NCBI RefSeq assembly: GCF_009807035.1
Contig: NZ_WUBI01000004.1
Span: 310,001-374,000, forward strand
Length of the DNA stretch: 64,000 nucleotides
Direction of reading: 5' to 3'
Source: Paenibacillus dendrobii
GTDB taxonomy: Bacteria; Bacillota; Bacilli; Paenibacillales; Paenibacillaceae
Shown: in pieces, positions 26,318-34,316 of the stretch
Layout: every line of letters starts with the position of its first letter
Numbering within the stretch: position 1 is the stretch's first letter
Translations under genes and position numbers: made by a program
Notes under the pieces: generated by a model
The model's database searches: none
Told to the model about the DNA's origin: nothing
What the model saw: the letters and a program-made list of their open reading frames with translations, nothing else

Positions 26318-27135
26318 TGCGAACGAAAACGAACTGGCTCGTCCTGGGTCTGATTGCCATCGGAACGATTCTGATTTTGTTCCCGCTGTATATGACAATT
26401 ACGATAGCCTTGAAAAATCCGGAGGAAATGACGCGTTCTGTCTTCGCGATTCCGACAACCTTCCACTGGGAGAACTTCCGGAATGCGGTGAAGATGACGA
26501 ACTTCTTTCAGGCGTTCCGCAACAGTGCGCTGGTGACCCTGTGCACGGTGGTGCTGACGCTGCTGACCAACTCTCTGGTTGCTTATGCCATTGCGCGGAA
26601 TATGAACCGGAAGTTTTTTAAAGGTCTGTATTTCTACTTTATCAGCGCAATGTTCATCCCGTTTCCGATCATCATGCTTCCAATCGTCAAGCTGACCTCG
26701 GCGCTGCATATGACGAATCTGGTTGGTCTGACGATCTTGCATACGGTGTACGCGCTAGCATTCAATGTTTTTGTCTATGTCGGTTATATCCGCTCGATTC
26801 CGGTTGCGCTGGAAGAGGCGGCGACGGTGGACGGGGCGGGCACTTGGGGCACGTTCTGGCGGATTATTTTCCCGCTGATGGCTCCGATCAATGCCACAGT
26901 CGGCATTCTCATCTGCCTCTCCACGTACAACGACTTCCTGCTCCCGCTGATCATTATCAGCGACCAGAATATGTACACGCTGCCGCTGGTGCAGTACATT
27001 TTCCAGGGGCAGTTCAACACCGACTTCAATCTCGCGTTCGCTTCGTACCTGATGGCGATGCTGCCAATGATCATCATCTATCTGTTCGCGCAGAAGTGGA
27101 TCATCAATGGGGTGACGCAGGGGGCAGTGAAATAG
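26317..27135 (+). CDS. Sugar ABC transporter permease (MalG/UgpE type)
   Basis: The second permease, 272 residues with six membrane helices. The EAA loop reads EEAATVDGAGTWGTFWRIIFPLMAP (about residues 168-192), and the C-terminus ends WIINGVTQGAVK, the usual end of this subfamily. ATG 26317 shares one base with the previous stop. A terminator lies 20 bases behind the stop, closing a three-gene operon. Confidence 0.9.
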   Translation: MRTKTNWLVLGLIAIGTILILFPLYMTITIALKNPEEMTRSVFAIPTTFHWENFRNAVKMTNFFQAFRNSALVTLCTVVLTLLTNSLVAYAIARNMNRKFFKGLYFYFISAMFIPFPIIMLPIVKLTSALHMTNLVGLTILHTVYALAFNVFVYVGYIRSIPVALEEAATVDGAGTWGTFWRIIFPLMAPINATVGILICLSTYNDFLLPLIIISDQNMYTLPLVQYIFQGQFNTDFNLAFASYLMAMLPMIIIYLFAQKWIINGVTQGAVK

Positions 27136-27155
27136 GCAGGCATTGGCTAAATAAA

Positions 27156-27200
27156 AGAGTGTCCCTCAGTGGTCTTTAGGCTGCAGGGATGCTCTTTTTT
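27156..27200 (+). terminator. Terminator after the sugar importer operon
   Basis: AGAGTGTCCCT pairs imperfectly with AGGGATGCTCT and is followed by six T. Confidence 0.75.
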
Positions 27201-27341
27201 GCATTTGCAAGGTGCCCCGAGAACGAATCAACTCCTCCGCTCGCTGCCGCTTCTTCGGCATCGAATCATACTCTACGCTGCTTCGTGTGTCGTCCGCCGT
27301 CCCCCTAAGGGCAGAAGAAGCGTTTTTTTAGATATTAAGCG

Positions 27342-27986
27342 TTACTCTTCGTCTGGCTTGCTACTTGTTGACGAGGATCTGCTCCGCAAACGTTTGAAAA
27401 TCTTCTCCTTGTTTTTCTTCAACAGTACAAACAGGGTGATCAGCACTGCCAGCACGACCATCGTGGCCGCAAAATAACGGGAGACTACATGCAGCAGCTG
27501 TTCGATATTCGGTCCGAATAGTTTACCGATGGATACATACACCAGCACCCATACCAGGCCACCGATATAGTTCAGTACGAAAAAGGTGCGCTGCGGCACT
27601 TTCAGTACACCCGATACGTATCCGGTGAAATGGCGGAGCCCCGGCACGAAATAACTGATCAGAATCAGTTTATTGCCGTATTTGCCAAACCAGGTCGTAA
27701 CCTTCGCAAGGCGTGTTTGGTTCAGTAGAACGTATTTTCCGTACTGCTGAAGAAACGGCGTTCCCAGCCTGTAGCCGACGAAATACGTAATGGTCGTGCC
27801 AATAATGGCACCGATATACGAATAGAAGATGATGAAGGGGATATGGAAGTTGCCAAGCGAGGACATATGACCGGAAATGGCCATCGCGAGTTCTCCCGGG
27901 AAGGGAAGGGCGAGAGACTCCGAAAATAAACCGAGAAACAGCACAAGATATCCATATTGTTCAAAAAGATTGTTCATCCATTCCAT
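27342..27986 (-). CDS. DedA family membrane protein
   Basis: A 214-residue DedA/SNARE-associated protein with about five membrane segments. The family acts in membrane-lipid recycling as undecaprenyl-phosphate or phospholipid translocases. Visible markers are ESLALPFPGELAMAISGHMS (residues 23-42), an interfacial helix GTTITYFVGYRLGTPFLQQYG, and FGKYGNKLILISYFVPGLRHFTGYVSGV (about 97-124), which holds the conserved R-x3-G-x3-G. Its C-terminus is basic, Arg/Lys/Ser-rich. The gene is alone between the sugar importer and the small DUF4023 gene. The exact substrate is open. Confidence 0.85.
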   Translation of the reverse strand: MEWMNNLFEQYGYLVLFLGLFSESLALPFPGELAMAISGHMSSLGNFHIPFIIFYSYIGAIIGTTITYFVGYRLGTPFLQQYGKYVLLNQTRLAKVTTWFGKYGNKLILISYFVPGLRHFTGYVSGVLKVPQRTFFVLNYIGGLVWVLVYVSIGKLFGPNIEQLLHVVSRYFAATMVVLAVLITLFVLLKKNKEKIFKRLRSRSSSTSSKPDEE

Positions 27987-28325
27987 GCTTTTGCTCCTTT
28001 ATGGCGGGATTAGATTGCGTAATGCTCCCCGCGTTCGTTCAATGCACCATACAGAAGCACTGTATGGGAATCAAAGCCTGCCATTTGTTCCATTCTAATG
28101 AAATCGGCGAAGTGCCGAAACTGACCGGAGGCTAGGATGGAGCCAGACTTTGGTCTTGGCGGCCTGGCCGCTTGACTATTGATTTAGACGATAGGGGAAG
28201 GTTCAACCCTGCAAAGGATATGAAAATCAGGTATTCATCAATGGACTTTGGACAGGAGGACGGCGATAGAGAACCAATACCCCCAAAGCGCTGCTCGCGG
28301 ATATTGCTGACTCGCTGGACGTGCA
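27987..28325. other. Intergenic stretch without a recognisable gene
   Basis: About 340 bases between dedA and the DUF4023 gene. Frames here show neither ribosome sites nor family features. I see no repeat or structure beyond the possible dedA promoter. Confidence 0.5.
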
Positions 28326-28363
28326 AAAAAGCATCCGCCCTCAATGGATACGGACGGATGCTT
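28326..28363 (-). terminator. Terminator of the small DUF4023 gene
   Basis: On the minus strand AGCATCCGTCC pairs with GGGCGGATGCT (with small mismatches), followed by TTTTTT. It is 7 bases behind the stop of the 44-residue gene. Confidence 0.8.
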
Positions 28364-28369
28364 GTACGG

Positions 28370-28504
28370 TTATTTATTGGTGCTGTGCTGCTTGTTCGGC
28401 AGCGGTTTGCTGGAAACGTTTTGGCCATGGTTTTCTTTGTTCTTGCGCTGTTTCTCCTGATTATCATGAACCTTGTCCACAAAATCACGCGTACTGTCCG
28501 TCAT
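28370..28504 (-). CDS. Small basic protein, DUF4023-like
   Basis: A 44-residue gene on the minus strand. It begins MTDSTRDFVDKVHDNQEKQ and ends PLPNKQHSTNK. The pattern F.x.Kv...Q.K...Nk..g......LPNKQH is that of the short Bacillales DUF4023 proteins, of unknown function. GAGGGG lies 4 bases ahead of ATG 28504, and a terminator follows immediately, so the unit is complete. The protein is very rich in Lys, Asn and Gln, lacks hydrophobic runs and is probably disordered. A 136-codon frame on the opposite strand covers the same bases and is rejected as its shadow. Confidence 0.72.
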   Translation of the reverse strand: MTDSTRDFVDKVHDNQEKQRKNKENHGQNVSSKPLPNKQHSTNK

Positions 28505-28809
28505 TTACCCCTCGCTCCCTTCGTTATGGAAATGGCATTCCTTGTTACGATGTCCGAAGAAGGGAGATGGAATTCATGTTAGGCGGAGTCATTCCTCCAT
28601 TCACTGTGGATGTCAGGGGATCCGGGAGGCGTAATGAATTCAGATTTTTTCGTCAGACGGATGATCCATGGCATTTGCACTAATTGTATACATTTCTTTG
28701 CATGAATTCACAGAGTGGACAGGCTGTAATCCTTGAGGTTACGGCCCTCTCAGCCTTTTCTCTGTTTTGTGTCGATCCCCAAAAGCTTGATTTAATCACA
28801 TTTATGCGG
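28505..28809. other. Intergenic stretch ahead of the siderophore operon
   Basis: About 300 bases. A hairpin at 28729-28753 (GGCTGTAATCC with GGTTACGGCC, one bulge) is visible. A 35-codon frame at 28576-28683 has a weak ribosome site but no family resemblance. Nothing else is supported. Confidence 0.4.
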
Positions 28810-28879
28810 TTGACAAAACCGAGCCAACTGATAGAATGATAACTAAATCAATCTAATTGAGAATGAGTATCATTCTTAA
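28810..28879 (+). promoter_or_regulatory. Promoter and Fur box of the siderophore importer
   Basis: TTGACA (28810-28815) and TAGAAT (28832-28837) with a 16-base spacer form a good SigA-type promoter. About 20 bases later TTGAGAATGAGTATCATTC (28857-28875) is a Fur-box-like inverted repeat related to GATAATGATAATCATTATC, placed to block early transcription when iron is plentiful. Confidence 0.75.
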
Positions 28880-29016
28880 CATATGTAGATTTATGCATAT
28901 AGACTGAATAGATAAAATGAACTAAAGTGTTATTCTTCTCCATGAAACTCGTGATCATACAGGGGAGCAGCTACTGTTTCTTTAGTTCAATTTATAAAGA
29001 AAGAGTCGAATTCCTT

Positions 29017-29970
29017 ATGAAAATTTGGTACTTGTGGGCAGCATTCATACTTTTATCCGTCATATCCCTGTTCGTGGGAGTTAAGGACATTACCCCGTGG
29101 GATCTTTTTCATCTGACACCGGAACAACAGCAAGTATTATGGATTAGCCGTATGCCTAGGCTTGTAAGCATTATTATCGCAGGCACCAGCATGAGCATCA
29201 TCGGTCTGATTATGCAGCAGCTGACTCGGAACAAGTTCGTCTCTCCGACGACGGCGGGCACGATGGACTCGGCAAGATTCGGCATTTTGGTGGCGATGAT
29301 GCTGTTCTCGAATGCGAGCACGCTAGAGAAGATGCTGGTAGCCTTCGTCTTCGCGCTGCTGGGCACTTTCATTTTCATGCGGATTCTTGACAAGGTGAAG
29401 TTCAAGGATACGATTTTTATCCCGCTGGTGGGATTGATGTTCGGCAATATCGTCAGCTCGATCACGACCTTTTTCGCGTATAAAAATGATTTGATCCAGA
29501 ACATGTCCGCCTGGCTCCAGGGTGATTTCTCAACGGTGCTGAAGGGCCGGTATGAAATGTTGTACATCAGCATTCCGCTGCTCATTATTGCCTACCTGTA
29601 CGCGAACCGCTTCACGATTGCGGGCATGGGCGAGGAATTCGCGGTCAACCTGGGGATGAACTACAAAGCCGTTGTCAACATCGGGCTTGTGCTGGTCGCT
29701 GCAGTGTCGTCGGTGGTTATTCTGACGGTAGGCACGATTCCGTTTCTCGGGCTGGTCGTTCCGAACATCGTAACGATGTACCAAGGTGATCATTTGAAGA
29801 AAAACCTTACGCATACCGCCCTGCTTGGCGCCGTGTTTGTCCTCTTCTGCGACATTCTGGGCCGGATTATCATTTATCCGTACGAAATTTCCATCGGTTT
29901 GACGGTTGGCGTACTGGGCAGCGCGATCTTTATTTTCCTACTCCTGAGAAGAAAGGCTTATGCATCATGA
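29017..29970 (+). CDS. yclN: Iron-siderophore ABC permease (YclN/FatD-like)
   Basis: A FecCD-type permease of 317 residues; B. subtilis YclN has about 316. It has eight to nine hydrophobic segments, the family motif RMPRLVSIIIAGTSMSIIGLIMQQLTRN split at residues 45-72, and FLGLVVPNIVTMYQG near 246-260, which contacts the ATPase. B. subtilis YclNOPQ imports petrobactin-type catechol siderophores; the same substrate here is inference. ATG 29017 is preferred over the in-frame start at 28927 because the shorter form has family length. The stop overlaps the next ATG (ATGA). Confidence 0.87.
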   Translation: MKIWYLWAAFILLSVISLFVGVKDITPWDLFHLTPEQQQVLWISRMPRLVSIIIAGTSMSIIGLIMQQLTRNKFVSPTTAGTMDSARFGILVAMMLFSNASTLEKMLVAFVFALLGTFIFMRILDKVKFKDTIFIPLVGLMFGNIVSSITTFFAYKNDLIQNMSAWLQGDFSTVLKGRYEMLYISIPLLIIAYLYANRFTIAGMGEEFAVNLGMNYKAVVNIGLVLVAAVSSVVILTVGTIPFLGLVVPNIVTMYQGDHLKKNLTHTALLGAVFVLFCDILGRIIIYPYEISIGLTVGVLGSAIFIFLLLRRKAYAS

Positions 29971-30911
29971 AAAAAAAGCTGATTTTCCTAACCATTATCG
30001 CCCTCGCGCTGATCGCCGTGTTCATGCTCATCCAAGCCGGCGGCCACTGGGATTACATCCTGCCTCGCAGAGGCAAAAAAGTGCTGGCGATGATCATTAC
30101 AGGCGGGGCGATCGCTTTTTCAACCGTCGTCTTTCAGACGATTACGAACAACCGCATTCTGACGCCGAGCATTATGGGACTCGATTCGCTGTATATGCTG
30201 TTCCAGACCTTTATGGTTTACATATTCGGTTCGGCGGGCTTGACCATGATGGGCAAGAACGTGAATTTCGTCATTTCGGTCGGTCTCATGGCACTTTTCT
30301 CGGTGGTTTTTTACAAGCTGCTATTTAAGCGGGAAGGCCAGAACATTTACTTTCTGCTCCTGCTCGGACTGATCTTCGGCACCTTGTTTCAAAGCCTGTC
30401 GACATTCATGGAGGTGCTGATCGACCCGAACGAGTTCCAGATTGTGCAGGATAAAATGTTCGCAAGCTTCAACAACATCAACACGGAGCTGCTCGTGCTG
30501 TCGATCGTGCTGATGGCGGGGGTCGCGATTTATTTTACTCGGTATGCCAAGTATCTCGATGTCATTGCTCTGGGAAAAGACCAGGCGGTCAACCTGGGTG
30601 TGGACTACGACAAGGTCGTCAAAAGAATGCTGGTCGTGGTGGCGATTCTCATCTCCATCTCCACGGCGCTGGTGGGTCCGATTACGTTCCTCGGATTGCT
30701 CGTGGCTAACGTCAGCTACCAGTTCATGAAAACATTTCGGCATCATTTTCTCATCATCGGAGCCATGCTGCTCAGCGTCATCGCCCTCGTGGGCGGCCAG
30801 CTGCTGGTCGAGCGGGTATTCACCTTCTCCACCACGCTGAGCGTCATCATCAATCTGGCCGGAGGAGTGTACTTCCTCTACTTGCTGCTAAAGGAGAGTA
30901 AATCGTCGTGA
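29967..30911 (+). CDS. yclO: Iron-siderophore ABC permease (YclO/FatC-like)
   Basis: The second FecCD permease, 314 residues. It is coupled to both neighbours by 4-base overlaps. Motifs include PRRGKKVLAMIITGGAIAFSTVVFQ (residues 31-55) and the ATPase-contact segment VGPITFLGLLVANVSYQFMKTFRHH (about 233-257). Together with the first permease it forms the membrane channel of the importer. Confidence 0.87.
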   Translation: MKKKLIFLTIIALALIAVFMLIQAGGHWDYILPRRGKKVLAMIITGGAIAFSTVVFQTITNNRILTPSIMGLDSLYMLFQTFMVYIFGSAGLTMMGKNVNFVISVGLMALFSVVFYKLLFKREGQNIYFLLLLGLIFGTLFQSLSTFMEVLIDPNEFQIVQDKMFASFNNINTELLVLSIVLMAGVAIYFTRYAKYLDVIALGKDQAVNLGVDYDKVVKRMLVVVAILISISTALVGPITFLGLLVANVSYQFMKTFRHHFLIIGAMLLSVIALVGGQLLVERVFTFSTTLSVIINLAGGVYFLYLLLKESKSS

Positions 30912-31666
30912 TCGAGGTCAAAAACGCAACCAAACTGTACAATGGCAAAACCGTCCTGGACGACGTGTCCGTCTCCATCCGCAAAGGGAAAATCACTTCC
31001 TTTATCGGCGCAAACGGTGCAGGCAAAAGCACGCTCCTGTCCCTGATCAGCCGCCTGATTAAAAAGGACGGAGGCGACATTCTGATTGAAGGCGAGTCCG
31101 TCGACAAATGCAAGAGCAGCGACCTTGCCAAAAAAATATCGATCCTCAAACAGTCCAACCACATTAACGTGAGGCTTACGATTCGCGAGCTGGTCAGCTT
31201 CGGGCGGTTCCCGTACTCGCAGGGCAAGCTGAGACCGGAGGACTGGGCATTCGTCGACAAGGCGATCCGCTATATGGAACTGGAGGAGCTGCAGCATCAG
31301 TATCTCGACCAGCTGAGCGGCGGCCAGCAGCAGCGAGCTTTCATCGCCATGGTTATTGCCCAGGACACGGAGTATGTGCTGCTCGACGAGCCGCTGAACA
31401 ACCTGGACATGAAGCACTCGGTGCAGATCATGAAGGTGCTGCGGCGCATGGTCGACGAACTTGGCAAGACCGTTATTATCGTCATTCACGACATCAACTT
31501 CGCATCGGTCTATTCCGATGATATCGTGGCTCTCAAAAACGGGAGAGTCGTTAAAGAAGGACCCGCCGCGGAAATTATAGATTCCCCTGTGCTTAAGCAG
31601 GTATACGGCATGGACATCCAGATCGAAACGATCAACGATCATCGAATTTGCATTTATTTCTCTTAA
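30908..31666 (+). CDS. yclP: Iron-siderophore ABC transporter ATPase (YclP-like)
   Basis: A 252-residue ATPase energising the importer. Walker A is GANGAGKST (about residues 36-44), the signature LSGGQQQRAFIAM (about 135-147), Walker B YVLLDEPLNNLD (about 155-166) and the switch His is in VIHDINFA. It begins with a GTG at 30908 that overlaps the upstream TGA. After its stop, 316 bases containing a dispersed repeat separate it from the binding protein. Confidence 0.9.
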   Translation: MIEVKNATKLYNGKTVLDDVSVSIRKGKITSFIGANGAGKSTLLSLISRLIKKDGGDILIEGESVDKCKSSDLAKKISILKQSNHINVRLTIRELVSFGRFPYSQGKLRPEDWAFVDKAIRYMELEELQHQYLDQLSGGQQQRAFIAMVIAQDTEYVLLDEPLNNLDMKHSVQIMKVLRRMVDELGKTVIIVIHDINFASVYSDDIVALKNGRVVKEGPAAEIIDSPVLKQVYGMDIQIETINDHRICIYFS

Positions 31667-31799
31667 AGGCTTCTCCTGCATTTATCACTTTCGGTAATGA
31701 TATGGGATGTAACGCCAGCATGCCAGGGCCCGGCAGCACGGCTTGCATCGCATCATTTTATAAAAACAACATTTTGAGTAATTGAATTATTGCGCAGAG

Positions 31800-31944
31800 G
31801 TAGCGCAGGGGGCGGAATCGTTCTGAAGAAACGTCAGTGTTCGCCTTTGTCCCCGGATTTCTACCCTTTTAAATGGCAAATAAAGAAATCTGGGGACAAC
31901 AGCGATCGGAAGAACGATCCGTCACCGGAGCGGCCGCCGTGCAC
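31800..31944 (+). repeat. Dispersed structured repeat, copy 1
   Basis: A 145-bp copy of an element found three times in the window. It opens GTAGCG and ends near GCAC. The inner arms GTCCCCGGATTTC (31849-31861) and GAAATCTGGGGAC (31885-31897) pair. The outer arms CGGAATCGTTCT (31813-31824) and AGAACGATCCG (31911-31921) pair with one bulge. The 3' block ACAGCGATCGGAAGAACGAT is identical in all copies. It sits between the ATPase and binding-protein genes of the siderophore operon. Confidence 0.85.
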
Positions 31945-31982
31945 AAAAGCGAGAACTTAAAAAATATTATGAGGTGACCACT

Positions 31983-32972
31983 GTGAAAAAAAGAAATATG
32001 CTCATGCTGATCATATCCGCAATGCTGGTGCTTGTGCTGGCAGCCTGCGGTAACAATAACAAAACCGCCGAAACGCCGGTGAATGAAACGGAGGCTAATG
32101 CCGCCGCCGCTCCTGAAGACAACCAAGAACTGACCATCAAGCATAAGCTCGGCGAGACCAAAGTGAAAAAGAATCCGCAAAAAGTCGTTGTGTTCGACTT
32201 CGGCATTCTCGATACGCTTGATAAGCTGGGAGTTCCTGTAACAGGTGTTCCTCAAGCTAACATTCCGCCATACTTGTCCAAATACGAAGATAAAAATGCC
32301 TATAAAAACGTCGGCAGCCTGAAAGAGCCGGATTTCGAAGCCATTAACGCGCTCGATCCGGACCTGATCATCATTTCCGGCCGTCAATCCGATGCTTACG
32401 AAGAACTGAGCAAAATCGCTCCAACCGTGTACCTCGGTCTCGATACCACGAAATTCATGGATTCTTTCAAGGAAAACATGAATACCGTCGGCCAAATTTT
32501 CGGTAAAGAAAATGAAGTGAAATCCGAGCTGGAAGCCATCGACAAGTCGATTGCCGAGGTTCATGACAAAGCTGCCGCTTCCGGCAAAAAGGCCCTGATC
32601 GTGCTTTCCAATGAAGGTAAGCTAAGCGCGTACGGCCCGAACTCCCGTTTCGGCATCATCCATGACGTGCTTGGATTCGCCGCGGCGGACGATAAGATCG
32701 AAGTATCCACGCATGGTCAAAGCGTAACGAGCGAATATGTAGCTGAGAAGAACCCGGACTACCTGTTCGTCGTTGACCGCGATGCTGCTGTGGCTACCGA
32801 TAAGGACGGAGCAGCCGCTAAGAAAACCGTTGAAAACGAGCTGGTGAAGAACACCAACGCGTCCAAAGACGGCCATATCGTTTACCTGGATCCGAACTAC
32901 TGGTACCTCTCCGGCGGCGGTCTGCTGTCCGTGCAGGAAATGGTGAAGGAAGTTGGAGAGAGCATCAAGTAA
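31983..32972 (+). CDS. yclQ: Siderophore-binding lipoprotein (YclQ/FatB-like)
   Basis: A periplasmic-binding-protein-like lipoprotein of 329 residues. The signal peptide KKRNMLMLIISAMLVLVLAAC ends in the lipobox LAAC. It then has NPQKVVVFDFGILDTLDKLGV (about residues 62-82), NVGSLKEPDFEAINALDPDLIIISGR (about 105-130) and the C-terminal VYLDPNYWYLSGGGL typical of petrobactin or catecholate binders. Start: GAGGTGA at 31971-31977 fits the GTG at 31983, whereas GTG 31974 lies in that site. It follows the permease and ATPase genes and is separated from them by repeat copy 1, which could uncouple its expression from theirs. Confidence 0.88.
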   Translation: MKKRNMLMLIISAMLVLVLAACGNNNKTAETPVNETEANAAAAPEDNQELTIKHKLGETKVKKNPQKVVVFDFGILDTLDKLGVPVTGVPQANIPPYLSKYEDKNAYKNVGSLKEPDFEAINALDPDLIIISGRQSDAYEELSKIAPTVYLGLDTTKFMDSFKENMNTVGQIFGKENEVKSELEAIDKSIAEVHDKAAASGKKALIVLSNEGKLSAYGPNSRFGIIHDVLGFAAADDKIEVSTHGQSVTSEYVAEKNPDYLFVVDRDAAVATDKDGAAAKKTVENELVKNTNASKDGHIVYLDPNYWYLSGGGLLSVQEMVKEVGESIK

Positions 32973-33027
32973 GCTGCCTTAAGCAGGCTGCGTACATTGG
33001 ATACAAGCGTCTAACTGGCGCATCATC

Positions 33028-33070
33028 AAAAGGCTGTCTGCCATCCCGAGGGGATGGAGGCAGCCTTTTT
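33028..33070 (+). terminator. Terminator after the siderophore operon
   Basis: AAAGGCTGTCTGCCATCC pairs almost fully with GGATGGAGGCAGCCTTTTT. It is 55 bases behind the binding-protein stop. Confidence 0.85.
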
Positions 33071-33117
33071 GCTGTTTCATGGCTTATGTTATGAACCGTA
33101 ACCAAGTGCGTTCCTGA

Positions 33118-33450
33118 TTAGAACACATACTGCACCATGATCATGTATAGAACCGTTCCGCCGCCGATGCTCAGCAGGAGGTTATGCTTCCATTTGTGCA
33201 CGCCGATGACGAACAAGCCGGCCAGCAGTTCAGGTATGCCGTAGGGCCAGGCCTGCGGGGAAACGGACTTGAAGCAGTAAACGATGAGCATGCCGATAAT
33301 CGCAAACGGCAGCACTTTGCCCAGATAGGCTACAAAAGGCGGAGTCTTCCGATGAGCCGGAAACACCAGAAACGGCAGGACGCGGGTCAGCAGCGTAGCG
33401 GCCGCGATGACGAGAATCGTTAAGGCGGCTTCCGTGGTGGACAGAACCAT
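33118..33450 (-). CDS. azlD: AzlD family branched-chain amino-acid exporter subunit
   Basis: A small membrane protein of 110 residues with about four hydrophobic segments. AzlD works with AzlC to export branched-chain amino acids or analogues such as azaleucine. The motif TLLTRVLPFLVF (residues 19-30) is the family hallmark. Its ATG shares one base with the stop of the upstream azlC gene, so the pair is coupled. Confidence 0.85.
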   Translation of the reverse strand: MVLSTTEAALTILVIAAATLLTRVLPFLVFPAHRKTPPFVAYLGKVLPFAIIGMLIVYCFKSVSPQAWPYGIPELLAGLFVIGVHKWKHNLLLSIGGGTVLYMIMVQYVF

Positions 33451-34142
33451 TATTCAGACTCCTTTACATGCAATTTGCCTCTGAGAAGCGATAGGGAGAC
33501 CAGGATGCCGGCCATGGCAAACAGAATAAAGCGGTCGGCTCCGAACAGGATAAGGCAAAGGGCGGTGATGACGATGCCCAGAATGGCTGGTACATGATTC
33601 TTGGCCTGCTCCCACTGCTCCACGAAAATAACGATGAACAGCGCCGTCATCGCAAAATCGATGCCCGTCGAATTAAACGAAATGAGTGAGCCCGCGATAT
33701 TGCCGATTAGCGAGCCGGCGATCCAGTAGCCCTGATTGAGGAGGGCGATGAAGAACATGAACCATTTGGGATTCACGTTGTCCGGCGCTTTCACGGAGCT
33801 TAACAATGAGAAGGTTTCATCTGTCAGCGAGAACATCATGTAGGGCTTGAGCCTGCCCGACGCCTTGAACCGGTCCAGCATGGACAGTCCGTAAAACAAG
33901 TGGCGGGCGTTCACCATGAGCGTAATGAAAAAGGCAGCGGCGAGCTGAAAAGGACTCACCAATAGATTGATGGCGACAAACTGCATGGAGCCCGCGTAGA
34001 TGAGGAGGCTCATCACGAAAGCCCATGCGGTATTGAATCCTTTGCTGTTCAAGAGGACGCCGAAGGCGATACCGAGGAACAGATAGCCCATCAGGACGGG
34101 CAGGGTATAAGGGAAGGCGGTTTTGAGTGCGTGTCGTTTCAT
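33450..34142 (-). CDS. azlC: AzlC family branched-chain amino-acid exporter
   Basis: A 230-residue permease with five to six membrane segments. It starts MKRHALKTAFPYTLPVLMGY and includes GIAFGVLLNSKGF (about residues 26-38) and MNARHLFYGLSMLDRF, a typical AzlC region. ATG 34142 is preferred because AGGAGA lies 7 bases upstream; a TTG at 34148 would sit on the ribosome site. In B. subtilis azlCD is under an Lrp-like AzlB; no such regulator is encoded next to it here, although a different DNA-binding protein gene is divergent. Confidence 0.87.
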   Translation of the reverse strand: MKRHALKTAFPYTLPVLMGYLFLGIAFGVLLNSKGFNTAWAFVMSLLIYAGSMQFVAINLLVSPFQLAAAFFITLMVNARHLFYGLSMLDRFKASGRLKPYMMFSLTDETFSLLSSVKAPDNVNPKWFMFFIALLNQGYWIAGSLIGNIAGSLISFNSTGIDFAMTALFIVIFVEQWEQAKNHVPAILGIVITALCLILFGADRFILFAMAGILVSLSLLRGKLHVKESE

Positions 34143-34316
34143 TGTCAATTCTCCTGGCTGTAGTTATCTCGGAAGTTTGTCCGTTCGTTGGATATGATTT
34201 TAGTCTATCGCGAACCTATGGATCGGGCAATTGAAAATTGGAGTTATACTCGAATCCGGCATATGTCTTATAATAGAATGACCAAAACGAACGGATATGG
34301 GGAGGAAAGAAGCGGT

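Noticed and set aside
27201..27341. Possible insertion-sequence remnant between the sugar importer and dedA
   Set aside because: No inverted repeat pair, target duplication or transposase fragment could be found; it is only unassigned sequence.
28172..28582. 136-codon open frame on the plus strand
   Set aside because: It overlaps the DUF4023-like gene and its terminator on the opposite strand, with no ribosome site. The terminator hairpin would lie within the coding region.
28576..28683. 35-codon frame with a weak AGGGAG site
   Set aside because: Too short, no recognisable family, and no terminator or conserved pattern. It remains possible but unsupported.
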